From Liolophura sinensis (taxonomy: Eukaryota > Mollusca > Polyplacophora > Chitonida > Chitonidae), in NCBI RefSeq assembly GCF_032854445.1, contig NC_088301.1:1-64000 (forward strand): 64,000 nt of DNA. Direction: 5' to 3'. Shown piece after piece: positions 30,312 to 43,273 of the stretch. The notes under the pieces were generated by a model, which did no database searches, had not been told where the DNA came from, and saw only the letters and a program-made list of their open reading frames with translations. The position numbers were made by a program, and so were the translations under genes. How positions within the stretch are numbered: the stretch's first letter is position 1; every line of letters starts with the position of its first letter.

Positions 30312-31304
30312 CCAAGTCTTTTATCACACGGACAGTTGCTCAATAAACTGGAGAATGGTGACCCGCCATCGTTGCGGCAGTGGAATTTTACACAGCACAG
30401 TAGAGACAAAACAAGCGTGAGAAAGGCGTCGTTTCCATCCACGGACCTCTGGCTTATGAACACACACCCCCAACACAACTTACGTTTTTCGGGAGGGACG
30501 AATGTAATTCCCTGTAATTTAGGCTGTAAAGTCTTTTTTATTTGCTGCCAGTCTGCAGATTTTCTTCTACAGGTATCAAAATGATGGAAATTGTCTAAGC
30601 TGTGAGCGGGTATGAGTTTTAATGATGAAAGTTTGAAATTCTGGGCGAGAAGACACAAGGAGACAGGTGGTGATGAGGCTGCGAGTGACGTCTCCTTGAC
30701 GTTGCTAGGCACACCTATGCTGCCGGCATAGAAAGGTCCAGGATTTTCACCGTTAACCTGGGTCAAGATTTTTATGGCTTCTTTCTCACAGACTGGGCTA
30801 GGCATGCACCAAAGCTTATTGGCGACGAAATTTTTGGGACTGAGCTTCAGCGCTAAATGTTAACATTGTCGCTGAGGGAAAATAATGGAGGTGTGTGGCC
30901 TGTAGTGACACTTGTGCCAAAACACGTAATGTGTCATTGTGTGCCCAGACTTTGCACCATCCCTAAAATATTTGGTGGGTACATCTGCGATGTGGTTTGC
31001 ATTGGCATGGAACTTGATTAAGCAGTTATAAAACTTTTATGTGCTATATTTTCCCCACATATCCGATTTGTCTTAATATGGACAAAAATGCTCTGTGGTT
31101 GAGGGTAGTACGGGTGTATGAGTAAGCTGGAACAAACACGGACAACGTTTCATCACTCCTGGCTTTTGAAATGTCTCTTTTTGGGGCTGACATTGGACAA
31201 ATCCAATTACCACACAGACCGTTGTTGAGTATACTGGAGATTTGTGACAAGGCATGGTTGCGAGAATTGAGTGTTACATAGCACACTAGAGAAAAAACAA
31301 GTGT

Positions 31305-31376
31305 TAGCAGAGCATGGTTTCGATCCACGGACCTTTGGGTTATGGGCCCAGCACGCTTCCACTGCGCCACTCTGCT
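31305..31376 (-). tRNA. initiator tRNA-Met (CAU), unit 17
   Basis: G43 to A breaks pair 27:43; C64 to T leaves a wobble in the T stem. T6 terminator. Confidence 0.9.
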
Positions 31377-31542
31377 GTTAAACGAAAGGATCTGAGCTAT
31401 ACACAACACAATCACTACCGGCACAATTGCATCTGATCAAAACAAGCCCGTCTTTGGCCAAAAAGTGCCAAACAAGAAACGCCAGATACTACTAGGAGGG
31501 TTCAAATAAACCTCTTGGCTGGATCTCACATCCTATAAGATT

Positions 31543-31614
31543 GCGTCGGTGGTGTAATGGTCAGCATGGTTGCCTTCCAAGCAGTCGATCCGGGTTCGAT
31601 TCACGGCCGACGCA
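31543..31614 (+). tRNA. tRNA-Gly (UCC), unit 17, T stem and stop weakened
   Basis: C62 to A unpairs 52:62 and alters the last B-box base. The terminator is reduced to T3. Confidence 0.87.
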
Positions 31615-32555
31615 CCAAGTCCTTTATCTCACGGACAGTTGCTCAATAAACTGGAGAATGGTGACCCGCCATCGTTGCGGCAGTGGAATTTTACACAGCA
31701 CAGTGGAGACAAAACAAGCGTAAGAAAAGCGTCGTTTCCATCCACAGACCTCTGGCTTATGAACACACACCCCCAACACAACTTACGTTTTTCGGGAGGG
31801 ACGAATGTAATTCCCTGTAATTTAGGCTGTAAAGTCTTTATTATTTGCTGCCAGTCTGCAGATTTTCTTCTACAGGTATCAAAATGATGGAAATTATCTA
31901 AGCTGTGAGCGGATATGAGTTTTAATGATGAAAGTTTGAAATTCTGGGCGAGAAGACACAAGGAGACAGGTGGTGATGAGGCTGCGAGTGACGTCTCCTT
32001 GACGTTGCTAGGCACACCTATGCTGCCGGCATAGAAAGGTCCAGGATTTTCACCGTTAACCTGGGTCAAGATTTTTATGGCTTCTTTCTCACAGACTGGG
32101 CTAGGCATGCACCAAAGCTTATTGGCCACGAAGTTTTTGGGACTGAGCTTCAGCGCTAAATGTTAACATTGTCGCTGAGGGAAAATAATGGAGGTGCGTG
32201 GCCTGTAGTGACACTTGTATATTTGGTGGGTACATCTGCTATGTGGTTTGCATTGGCATGGAACTTGATTGAGCAGTTTTAAAACTTTTATGTGCTATAT
32301 TTTCCCCACATATCCGATTTGTCTAAATATCGACAAAAATGCTCTGTGGTTGATGCTAGTACGGGAGTATGAGTAAGCTGGAACAAACACGGACAACGTT
32401 TCATCACTCCTGGCTTTTGAAATGTCTCTTTTTGGGGCTGACATTGGACAAATCCAATTACCACACAGACCGTTGTTGAGTATACTGGAGATTTGTGACA
32501 AGGCATGGTTGCGAGAATTGAGTGTTACATAGCACACTAGAGACAAAACAAGTGT

Positions 32556-32627
32556 TAGCAGAGCGTGGTTTCGATCCACGGACCTCTGGGTTATGGGCCC
32601 AGCACGCTTCCACTGCGCCACTCTGCT
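32556..32627 (-). tRNA. initiator tRNA-Met (CAU), unit 18
   Basis: Identical to reference. Confidence 0.97.
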
Positions 32628-32793
32628 GTTAAACGAAAGAGTCTGCCCTATACACAACACAATCACTACCGGTACAATTGCATCTGATCAAAACAAGCCC
32701 GTCTTTGGCCAAAAAGTGCCAAACAAGAAACGCCAGATACTACTAGGAGGGTTCAAATAAACCTCTTGGCTGGATCTCACATCCTAAAAGATT

Positions 32794-32865
32794 GCGTCGG
32801 TGGTGTAATGGTCAGCATGGTTGCCTTCCAAGCAGTCGATCCGGGTTCGATTCCCGGCCGACGCA
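32794..32865 (+). tRNA. tRNA-Gly (UCC), unit 18
   Basis: Body identical to reference; upstream TAAAAG variant; T4 stop present. Confidence 0.97.
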
Positions 32866-33858
32866 CCAAGTATTTTATCACACGGACAGTTGCTCAAAAA
32901 ACTGGAGAATGGTGACCCGCCATCGTTGCGGCAGTGGAATTTTACACAGCACAGTAGAGACAAAACAAGCGTAAGAAAAGCGTCGTTTCCATCCACGGAC
33001 CTCTGGCTTATGAACACACACCCCCAACACAACTTACGTTTTTCGGGAGGGACGAATGTAATTCCCTGTAATTTAGGCTGTAAAGTCTTTTTTATTTGCT
33101 GCCAGTCTGCAGATTTTCTTCTACATTTATCAAAATGATGGAAATTGTCTAAGCTGTGAGCGGGTATGAGTTTTAATGATGAAAGTTTGAAATTCTGGGC
33201 GAGAAGACACAAGGAGACAGGTGGTGATGAGGCTGCGAGTGACGTCTCCTTGACGTTGCTAGGCACACCTATGCTGCCGGCATAGAAAAGTCCAGGATTT
33301 TCACCGTTAACCTGGGTCAAGATTTTTATGGCTTCTTTCTCACAGACTGGGCTAGGCATGCACCAAAGCTTATTGGCCACGAAATTTTTGGGACTGAGCT
33401 TCAGCGCAAAATGTTAACATTGTCGCTGAGGGAAAATAATGGAGGTGTGTGGCCTGTACTGACACTTGTGCCAAAACACGTAATGTGTCATTGTGTGCCC
33501 AGACTTTGCACCATCCGTAAAATATTTGGTGGGTACATCTGCGATGTGGTTTGCATTGACATGGAACTTGATTGAGCAGTTTTAAAACTTTTATGTGCTA
33601 TATTTTCCACACATATCCGATTTGTCTAAATATCGACAAAAATGCTCTGTGGTTGAGGGTAGTACGGGTGTATGAGTAAGCTGGAACAAACACGGACAAC
33701 GTTTCATCACTCCTGGCTTTTGAAATGTCTCCTTTTCGGGCTGACATTGGCCAAATCCAATTACCACACAGACCGTTGTTGAGTATACTGGAGATTTGTG
33801 ACAAGGCATGGTTGCGAGAATTGAGTGTTACATAGCACACTAGAGACAAAACAAGTGT

Positions 33859-33930
33859 TAGCAGAGCGTGGTTTCGATCCACGGACCTCTGGTTTATGGG
33901 CCCAGCACGCTTCCACTGCGCCACTCTGCT
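33859..33930 (-). tRNA. initiator tRNA-Met (CAU), unit 19, initiator stem damaged
   Basis: C39 to A breaks 31:39, one of the three G:C pairs that mark an initiator tRNA. The same allele is seen in units 29, 33 and 35. Confidence 0.9.
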
Positions 33931-34096
33931 GTTAAACAAAAGGGTCTGCGCTATACACAACACAATCACTACCGGCACAATTGCATCTGATCAAAACGAG
34001 CCCGTCTTTGGCCAAAAAGTGCCAATCAAGAAACGCCAGATACTACTAGGAGGGTTCAAATAAACCTCTTGGCTGGATCTCACATCCTATAAGATT

Positions 34097-34168
34097 GCGT
34101 CGGTGGTGTGATGGTCAGCATGGTTGCCTTCCAAGCAGTCGATCCGGGTTCGATTCCCGGCCGTCGCA
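34097..34168 (+). tRNA. tRNA-Gly (UCC), unit 19, A box altered
   Basis: A14 to G and A69 to T, as in unit 16; T4 stop present. Confidence 0.88.
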
Positions 34169-35161
34169 CCAAGTATTTTATCACACGGACAGTTGCTCAA
34201 TAAACTGGAGAATGGTGACCCGCCATCGTTGCGGCAGTGGAATTTTACACAGCACAGTAGAGACAAAACAAGCGTGAGAAAGGCGTCGTTTCCATCCACG
34301 GACCTCTGGCTTATGAACACACACCCCCAACACAACTTACGTTTTTCGGGAGGGACGAATGTAATTCCCTGTAATTTAGGCTGTAAAGTCTTTTTTATTT
34401 GCTGCCAGTCTGCAGATTTTCTTCTACAGGTATCAAAATGATGGAAATTGTCTAAGCTGTGAGCGGGTATGAGTTTTAATGATGAAAGTTTGAAATTCTG
34501 GGCGAGAAGACACAAGGAGACAGGTGGTGATGAGGCTGCGAGTGACGTCTCCTTGACGTTGCTAGGCACACCTATGCTGCCGGCATAGAAAGGTCCAGGA
34601 TTTTCACCGTTAACCTGGGTCAAGATTTTTATGGCTTCTTTCTCACAGACTGGGCTAGGCATGCACCAAAGCTTATTGGCCACGAAGTTTTTGGGACTGA
34701 GCTTCAGCGCTAAATGTTAACATTGTCGCTGAGGGAAAATAATGGAGGTGCGTGGCCTGTACTGACACTTGTGCCAAAACACGTAATGTGTCATTGTGTG
34801 CCCAGACTTTGCACCATCCCTAAAATATTTGGTGGGTACATCTGCGATGTGGTTTGCATTGGCATGGAACTTGATTGAGCAGTTTTAAAACTTTTATGTG
34901 CTATATTTTCCCCACATATCCGATTTGTCTAAATATCGACAAAAATGCTCTGTGGTTGATGCTAGTACGGGTGTATGAGTAAGCTGGAACAAACACGGAC
35001 AACGTTTCATCACTCCTGGCTTTTGAAATGTCTCTTTTTGGGGCTGACATTGGACAAATCCAATTACCACACAGACCGTTGTTGAGTATACTGGAGATTT
35101 GTGACAAGGCATGGTTGCGAGAATTGAGTGTTACATAGCACACTAGAGACAAAACAAGTGT

Positions 35162-35233
35162 TAGCAGAGCGTGGTTTCGATCCACAGACCTCTGGGTTAT
35201 GGGCCCAGCACGCTTCCACTGCGCCACTCTGCT
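35162..35233 (-). tRNA. initiator tRNA-Met (CAU), unit 20
   Basis: C49 to T (U-G wobble at 49:65); otherwise reference. Confidence 0.95.
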
Positions 35234-35399
35234 GTTAAACGAAAGAGTCTGCGCTATACACAACACAATCACTACCGGTACAATTGCATCTGATCAAAAC
35301 AAGCCCGTGTTTGGCCAAAAAGTGCCAAACAAGAAACGCCAGATACTACTAGGAGGGTTCAAATAAACCTCTTGGCTGGATCTCACATCCTAAAAGATT

Positions 35400-35471
35400 G
35401 CGTCGGTGGTGTAATGGTCAGCATGGTTGCCTTCCAAGCAGTCGATCCGGGTTCGATTCCCGGCCGACGCA
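35400..35471 (+). tRNA. tRNA-Gly (UCC), unit 20
   Basis: Body identical to reference; upstream TAAAAG variant; T4 stop present. Confidence 0.97.
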
Positions 35472-36464
35472 CCAAGTCTTTTATCACACGGACAGTTGCT
35501 CAATAAACTGGAGAATGGTGACCCGCCATCGTTGCGGCAGTGGAATTTTACACAGCACAGTAGAGACAAAACAAGCGTAAGAAAAGCGTCGTTTCCATCC
35601 ACGGACCTCTGGCTTATGAACACACACCCCCAACACAACTTACGTTTTTCGGGAGGGACGAATGTAATTCCCTGTAATTTAGGCTGTAAAGTCTTTTTTA
35701 TTTGCTGCCAGTCTGCAGATTTTCTTCTACATTTATCAAAATGATGGAAATTGTCTAAGCTGTGAGCGGGTATGAGTTTTAATGATGAAAGTTTGAAATT
35801 CTGGGCGAGAAGACACAAGGAGACAGGTGGTGATGAGGCTGCGAGTGACGTCTCCTTGACGTTGCTAGGCACACCTATGCTGCCGGCATAGAAAGGTCCA
35901 GGATTTTCACCGTTAACCTGGGTCAAGATTTTTATGGCTTCTTTCTCACAGACTGGGCTAGGCATGCACCAAAGCTTATTGGCCACGAAATTTTTGGGAC
36001 TGAGCTTCAGCGCAAAATGTTAACATTGTCGCTGAGGGAAAATAATGGAGGTGTGTGGCCTGTAGTGACACTTGTGCCAAAACACGTAATGTGTCATTGT
36101 GTGCTCAGACTTTGCACCATCCCTAAAATATTTGGTGGGTACATCTGCGATGTGGTTTGCATTGACATGGAACTTGATTGAGCAGTTATAAAACTTTTAT
36201 GTGCTATATTTTCCCCACATATCCGATTTGTCTAAATATCGACAAAAATGCTCTGTGGTTGAGGGTAGTACGGGTGTATGAGTAAGCTGGAACAAACACG
36301 GACAACGTTTCATCACTCCTGGCTTTTGAAATGTCTCTTTATGGGGCTGACATTGGACAAATCCAATTACCACACAGACCGTTGTTGAGTATACTGGAGA
36401 TTTGTGACAAGGCATGGTTGCGAGAATTGAGTGTTACATAGCACACTAGAGACAAAACAAGTGT

Positions 36465-36536
36465 TAGCAGAGCGTGGTTTCGATCCACGGACCTCTGGGT
36501 TATGGGCCCAGCACGCTTCCACTGCGCCACTCTGCT
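36465..36536 (-). tRNA. initiator tRNA-Met (CAU), unit 21
   Basis: Identical to reference; the upstream TATA is TTTA, as in units 32 and 34. Confidence 0.97.
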
Positions 36537-36702
36537 GTTAAACGAAAGGATCTGAGCTTTACACAACACAATCACTACCGGCACAATTGCATCTGATCAA
36601 AACAAGCCCGTCTTTGGCCAAAAAGTGCCAAACAAGAAACGCCAGATACTACTAGGAGGGTTCAAATAAACCTCTTGGCTGGATCTCACATCCTATAAGA
36701 TT

Positions 36703-36774
36703 GCGTCGGTGGTGTAATGGTCAGCATGGTTGCCTTCCAAGCAGTCGATCCGGGTTCGAATCCCGGCCGACACA
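36703..36774 (+). tRNA. tRNA-Gly (UCC), unit 21, acceptor mismatch
   Basis: G71 to A unpairs 2:71 of the acceptor stem; T60 to A is neutral for the B box. T4 stop present. Confidence 0.9.
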
Positions 36775-37767
36775 CCAAGTATTTTATCACACGGACAGTT
36801 GCTCAATAAACTGGAGAATGGTGACCCGCCATCGTTGCGGCAGTGGAATTTTACACAGCACAGTAGAGACAAAACAAGCGTGAAAAAAGCGTCGTTTCCA
36901 TCCACGGACCTCTGGCTTATGAACACACACCCCCAACACAACTTACGTTTTTCGGGAGGGACGAATGTAATTCCCTGTAATTTAGGCTGTAAAGTCTTTT
37001 TTATTTGCTGCCAGTCTGCAGATTTTCTTCTACAGGTATCAAAATGATGGAAATTATCTAAGCTGTGAGCGGGTATGAGTTTTAATGATGAAAGTTTGAA
37101 ATTCTGGGCGAGAAGACACAAGGAGACAGGTGGTGATGAGGCTGCGAGTGACGCCTCCTTGACGTTGCTAGGCACACCTATGCTGCCGGCATAGAAAGGT
37201 CCAGGATTTTCACCGTTAACCTGGGTCAAGATTTTTATGGCTTCTTTCTCACAGACAGGGCTAGGCATGCACCAAAGCTTAATGGCGATGAAGTTTTTGG
37301 GACTGAGCTTCAGCGCTAAATGTTAACATTGTCGCTGAGGGAAAATAATGGAGGTGCGTGGCCTGTAGTGACACTAGTGCCAAAACACGTAATGTGTCAT
37401 TGTGAGCCCAGAATTTGCACCATCCGTAAAATATTTGGTGGGTACATCTGCGATGTGGTTTGCATTGGCATGGAACTTGATTGAGCAGTTTTAAAACTTT
37501 TATGTGCTATATTTTCCCCACATATCCGATTTGTCTAAATATCGACAAAAATGCTCTGTGGTTGATGCTAGTACGGGGGTATGAGTAAGCTGGAACAAAC
37601 ACGGACAACGTTTCATCACTCATGGCTTTTGAAATGTCTCTTTTTGGGGCTGACATTGGACAAATCCAATTACCACACAGACCGTTGTTGAGTATACTGG
37701 GGATTTGTGACAAGGCATGGTTGCGAGAATTGAGTGTTACATAGCACACTAGAGACAAAACAAGTGT

Positions 37768-37839
37768 TAGCAGAGCGTGGTTTCGATCCACGGACCTCTG
37801 GGTTATGGGCACAGCACGCTTCCACTGCGCCACTCTGCT
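37768..37839 (-). tRNA. initiator tRNA-Met (CAU), unit 22, initiator stem damaged
   Basis: G30 to T breaks 30:40, one of the three diagnostic G:C pairs. Confidence 0.9.
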
Positions 37840-38005
37840 GTTTAACGAAAGGGTCTGAGCTATACACAACACAATCACTACCGGCACAATTGCATCTGAT
37901 CAAAACAAGCCCATCTTTGGCCAAAAAGTGCCAAACAAGAAACGCCAGATACTACTAGGAGGGTTCAAATAAACCTCTTGGCTGGATCTCACATCCTATA
38001 AGATT

Positions 38006-38077
38006 GCGTCGGTGGTGTAATGGTCAGCATGGTTGCCTTCCAAGCAGTCGATCCGGGTTCGATTCCCGGCCGACGCA
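38006..38077 (+). tRNA. tRNA-Gly (UCC), unit 22, terminator deleted
   Basis: Body identical to reference. A 16-bp deletion right after ACC removes the A of the encoded CCA and the whole T4 stop; the next TTTT is about 60 nt downstream. Confidence 0.95.
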
Positions 38078-39054
38078 CCGGACAGTTGCTCAATAAACTG
38101 GAGAATGGTGACCCGCCATCGTTGCGGCAGTGGAATTTTACACAGCACAGTAGAAACAAAACAAGCGTAAGAAAAGCGTCGTTTCCATCCACGGACCTCT
38201 GGCTTATGAACACACACCCCCAACACAACTTACGTTTTTCGGGAGGGACGAATGTAATTCCCTGTAATTTAGGCTGTAAAGTCTTTTTTATTTGCTGCCA
38301 GTCTGCAGATTTTCTTCTACATTTATCAAAATGATGGAAATTGTCTAAGCTGTGAGCGGGTATGAGTTTTAATGATGAAAGTTTGAAATTCTGGGCGAGA
38401 AGGCACAAGGAGACAGGTGGTGATGAGGCTGCGAGTGACGCCTCCTTGACGTTGCTAGGCACACCTATGCTGCCGGCATAGAAAGGTCCAGGATTTTCAA
38501 CGTTAACCTGGGTCAAGATTTTTATGGCTTCTTTCTCACAGACTGGGCTAGGCATGCACCAAAGCTTATTGGCCACGAAGTTTTTGGGACTGAGCTTCAG
38601 CGCTAAATGTTAACATTGTCGCTGAGGGAAAATAATGGAGGTGCTTGGCCTGTAGTGACACTTGTGCCAAAACACGAAATGTGTCATTGTGTGCCCAGAC
38701 TTTGCACCATCCGTAAAATATTTGGTGGGTACATCTGCGATGTGGTTTGCATTGACATGGAACTTAATTGAGCAGTTATAAAACTTTTATGTGCTATATT
38801 TTCCCCACATATCCGATTTGTCTAAATATCGACAAAAATGCTCTGTGGTTGAGGGTAGTACGGGTGTATGAGTAAGCTGGAACAAACACGGACAACGTTT
38901 CATCACTCCTGGCTTTTGAAATGTCTCTTTTTGGGGCTGACATTGGACAAATCCAATTACCACACAGACCGTTGTTGAGTATACTGGGGATTTGTGACAA
39001 GGCATGGTTGCGAGAATTGAGTGTTACATAGCACACTAGAGACAAAACAAGTGT

Positions 39055-39126
39055 TAGCAGAGCGTGGTTTCGATCATTGGACCTCTGGGTTATGGGCCCA
39101 GCACGCTTCCACTGCGCCACTCTGCT
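39055..39126 (-). pseudogene. tRNA-iMet pseudogene, unit 23, T arm broken
   Basis: Changes at T-stem positions 50-52 leave three adjacent mismatches (50:64, 51:63, 52:62). The B-box core is present but the T arm cannot fold. The same allele occurs in units 33 and 35. Confidence 0.82.
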
Positions 39127-39292
39127 GTTAAACGAACGGGTCTGCGCTATACACAACACAATCACTACCGGCACAATTGCATCTGATCAAAACAAGCCCG
39201 TCTTTGGCCAAAAAGTGCCAAACAAGAAACGCCAGATACTACTAGGAGGGTTCAAATAAACCTCTTGGCTGGATCTCACATCCTATAAGATT

Positions 39293-39364
39293 GCGTCGGT
39301 GGTGTAATGGTCAGCATGGTTGCCTTCCAAGCAGTCGATCCGGGTTCGATTCCCGGCCGACGCA
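39293..39364 (+). tRNA. tRNA-Gly (UCC), unit 23, weak terminator
   Basis: Body identical to reference; the stop is reduced to T3 (CTTTCATC). Confidence 0.95.
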
Positions 39365-40357
39365 CCAAGTCTTTCATCACACGGACAGTTGCTCAATAAA
39401 CTGGAGAATGGTGACCCGCCATCGTTGCGGCGGTGGAATTTTACACAGCACAGTAGAGACAAAACAAGCCTGAGAAAAGCGTCGTTTCCATCCACGGACC
39501 TCTGGCTTATGAACACACACCCCCAACACATCTTACGTTTTTCGGGAGGGACGAATGTAATTCCCTGTAATTTAGGCTGTAAAGTCTTTTTTATTTGCTG
39601 CCAGTCTGCAGATTTTCTTCTACAGGTATCAAAATGATGGAAATTGTCTAAGCTGTGAGCGGGTATGAGTTTTAATGATGAAAGTTTGAAATTCTGGGCG
39701 AGAAGGCACAAGGAGACAGGTGGTGATGAGGCTGCGAGTGACGTCTCCTTGACGTTGCTAGGCACACCTATGCTGCCGGCATAGAAAGGTCCAGGATTTT
39801 CACCGTTAACCTGGGTCAAGATTTTTATGGCTTCTTTCTCACAGACTGGGCTAGGCATGCACCAAAGCTTATTGGCCACGAAGTTTTTGGGACTGAGCTT
39901 CAGCGCTAAATGTTAACATTGTCGCTGAGGGAAAATAATGGAGGTGCTTGGCCTGTAGTGACACTTGTGCCAAAACACGTAATGTGTCATTGTGTGCTCA
40001 GACTTTGCACCATCCCTAAAATATTTGGTGGGTACATCTGCGATGTGGTTTGCATTGGCATGGAACTTGATTGAGCAGTTTTAAAACTTTTATGTGCTAT
40101 ATTTTCCCCACATATCCGATTTGTCTAAATATCGACAAAAATGCTCTGTGGTTGATGCTAGTACGGGGGTATGAGTAAGCTGGAACAAACACGGACAACG
40201 TTTCATCACTCATGGCTTTTGAAATGTCTCTTTTTGGGGCTGACATTGGACAAATCCAATTACCACACAGACCGTTGTTGAGTATACTGGGGATTTGTGA
40301 CAGGGCATGATTGCGAGAATTGAGTGTTACATAGCACACTAGAGACAAAACAAGTGT

Positions 40358-40429
40358 TAGCAGAGCGTGGTTTCGATCCACGGACCTCTGGGTTATGGGC
40401 CCAGCACGCTTCCACTGCGCCACTCTGCT
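40358..40429 (-). tRNA. initiator tRNA-Met (CAU), unit 24
   Basis: Identical to reference. Confidence 0.97.
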
Positions 40430-40595
40430 GTTAAACGAAAGGGTCTGCGCTATACACAACACAATCACTACCGGCACAATTGCATCTGATCAAAACAAGC
40501 CCGTGTTTGGCCAAAAAGTGCCAAACAAGAAACGCCAGATACTGCTAGGAGGGTTCAAATAAACCTCTTGGCTGGATCTCACATCCTATAAGATT

Positions 40596-40667
40596 GCGTC
40601 GGTGGTGTAATGGTCAGCATGGTTGCCTTCCAAGCAGTCGATCCGGGTTCGATTCCCGGCCATCGCA
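40596..40667 (+). tRNA. tRNA-Gly (UCC), unit 24, acceptor mismatches
   Basis: G68 to A and A69 to T leave two adjacent mismatches (5:68, 4:69). Stop reduced to T3. Same allele as unit 36. Confidence 0.85.
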
Positions 40668-41660
40668 CCAAGTCCTTTATCACACGGACAGTTGCTCAAT
40701 AAACTGGAGAATGGTGACCCGCCATCGTTGCGGCGGTGGAATTTTACACAGCACAGTAGAGACAAAACAAGCGTGAAAAAAGCGTCGTTTCCATCCACGG
40801 ACCTCTGGCTTATGAACACACACCCCCAACAAAACTTACGTTTTTCGGGAGGGACGAATGTAATTCCCTGTAATTTAGGCTGTAAAGTCTTTTTTATTTG
40901 CTGCCAGTCTGCAGATTTTCTTCTACAGGTATCAAAATGATGGAAATTGTCTAAGCTGTGAGCGGGTATGAGTTTTAATGATGAAAGTTTGAAATTCTGG
41001 GCGAGAAGACACAAGGAGACAGGTGGTGATGAGGCTGCGAGTGACGTCTCCTTGACGTTGCTAGGCACACCTATGCTGCCGGCATAGAAAGGTCCAGGAT
41101 TTTCACCGTTAACCTGGGTCAAGATTTTTATGGCTTCTTTCTCACAGACTGGGCTAGGCATGCACCAAAGCTTATTGGCCACGAAGTTTTTGGGACTGAG
41201 CTTCAGCGCTAAATGTTAACATTGTCGCTGAGGGAAAATAATGGAGGTGCGTGGCCTGTAGTGACACTTGTGCCAAAACACGTAATGTGTCATTGTGTGC
41301 TCAGACTTTGCACCATCCCTAAAATATTTGGTGGGTACATCTGCGATGTGGTTTGCATTGGCATGGAACTTGATTGAGCAGTTTTAAAACTTTTATGTGC
41401 TATATTTTCCCCACATATCCGATTTGTCTAAATATCGACAAAAATGCTCTGTGGTTTAGGGTAGTACGGGAGTATGAGTAAGCTGGAACAAACACGGACA
41501 ACGTTTTATCACTTCTGGCTTTTGAAATGTCTCTTTTTGGGGCTGACATTGGACAAATCCAATTACCACACAGACCGTTGTTGAGTATACTGGAGATTTG
41601 TGACAAGGCAAGGTTGCGAGAATTGAGTGTTACATAGCACACTAGAGACAAAACAAGTGT

Positions 41661-41732
41661 TAGCAGAGCGTGGTTTCGATCCACGGACCTCTGGGTTATG
41701 GGCCCAGCACGCTTCCACTGCGCCACTCTGCT
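41661..41732 (-). tRNA. initiator tRNA-Met (CAU), unit 25
   Basis: Identical to reference. Confidence 0.97.
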
Positions 41733-41898
41733 GTTAAACGAAAGGGTCTGCGCTATACACAACACAATCACTACCGGCACAATTGCATCTGATCAAAACA
41801 AGCCCGTGTTTGGCCAAAAAGTGCCAAACAAGAAACGCCAGATACTACTAGGAGGGTTCAAATAAACCTCTTGGCTGGATCTCACATCCTAAAAGATT

Positions 41899-41970
41899 GC
41901 GTCGGTGGTGTAATGGTCAGCATTGTTGCCTTCCAAGCAGTCGATCCGGGTTAGATTCCCGGCCGACGCA
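41899..41970 (+). tRNA. tRNA-Gly (UCC), unit 25, B box broken
   Basis: C56 to A in the B box plus G26 to T. Probably silent. T4 stop present; upstream TAAAAG variant. Confidence 0.85.
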
Positions 41971-42963
41971 CCAAGTCTTTTATCACACGGACAGTTGCTC
42001 AATAAACTGGAGAATGGTGACCCGCCATCGTTGCGGCAGTGGAATTTTACACAGCACAGTAGAGACAAAACAAGCGTGAGAAAGGCGTCGTTTCCATCCA
42101 CGGACCTCTGGCTTATGAACACACACCCCCAACACAACTTACGTTTTTCGGGAGGGACGAATGTAATTCCCTGTAATTTAGGCTGTAAAGTCTTTTTTAT
42201 TTGCTGCCAGTCTGCAGATTTTCTTCTACAGGTATCAAAATGATGGAAATTGTCTAAGCTGTGAGCGGGTATGAGTTTTAATGATGAAAGTTTGAAATTC
42301 TGGGCGAGAAGACACAAGGAGACAGGTGGTGATGAGGCTGCGAGTGACGCCTCCTTGACGTTGCTAGGCACACCTATGCTGCCGGCATAGAAAGGTCCAG
42401 GATTTTCACCGTTAACCTGGGTCAAGATTTTTATGGCTTCTTTCTCACAGACTGGGCTAGGCATGCACCAAAGCTTATTGGCCACGAAGTTTTTGGGACT
42501 GAACTTCAGCGCTAAATGTTAACATTGTCGCTGAGGGAAAATAATGGAGGTGCGTGGCCTGTAGTGACACTTGTGCCAAAACACGTAATGTGTCATTGTG
42601 TGCTCAGACTTTGCACCATCCCTAAAATATTTGGTGGGTACATCTGCGATGTGGTTTGCATTGGCATGGAACTTGATTGAGCAGTTATAAAACTTTTATG
42701 TGCTATATTTTCCCCACATATCCGATTTGTCTAAATATCGACAAAAATGCTCTGTGGTTGAGGGTAGTACGGGTGTATGAGTAAGCTGGAACAAACACGG
42801 ACAACGTTTCATCACTCCTGGCTTTTGAAATGTCTCTTTTTGGGGCTGACATTGGACAAATCCAATTACCACACAGACCGTTGTTGAGTATACTGGAGAT
42901 TTGTGACAAGGCATGGTTGCGAGAATTGAGTGTTACATAGCACACTAGAGACAAAACAAGAAT

Positions 42964-43035
42964 TAGCAGAGCGTGGTTTCGATCCACGGACCTCTGGGTT
43001 ATGGGCCCAGCACGCTTCCACTGCGCCACTCTGCT
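42964..43035 (-). tRNA. initiator tRNA-Met (CAU), unit 26
   Basis: Body identical to reference; the trailer starts ATTCTTG, shared only with unit 38. Confidence 0.97.
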
Positions 43036-43201
43036 GTTAAAAGAAATTATCTGAGCTATACACAACACAATCACTACCGGCACAATTGCATCTGATCAAA
43101 ACAAGCCCGTCTTTGGCCAAAAAGTGCCAAACAAGAAACGCCAGATACTACCAGGAGGGTTCAAATAAACCTCTTGGCTGGATCTCACATCCTATAAGAT
43201 T

Positions 43202-43273
43202 GCGTCGGTGGTGTAATGGTCAGCATGGTTGCCTTCCAAGCAGTCGGTCCGGGTTCGATTCCCGGCCGACGCA
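43202..43273 (+). tRNA. tRNA-Gly (UCC), unit 26
   Basis: One variable-loop A to G change; T4 stop present. Confidence 0.95.

Larger units (their letters stand above)
27448..35161. repeat. Higher-order repeat: two tandem 3,857-bp trimers (units 14-16 and 17-19)
   Basis: Units 14-16 and 17-19 repeat as trimers of 1251+1303+1303 bp. Shared diagnostic variants include the T6 iMet terminator, GTGGAGAC in the relic flank, TAAAAG upstream of Gly 15/18, a CTCCTTTTCG stretch and A14-to-G in Gly 16/19. A third copy is units 27-29. Confidence 0.88.
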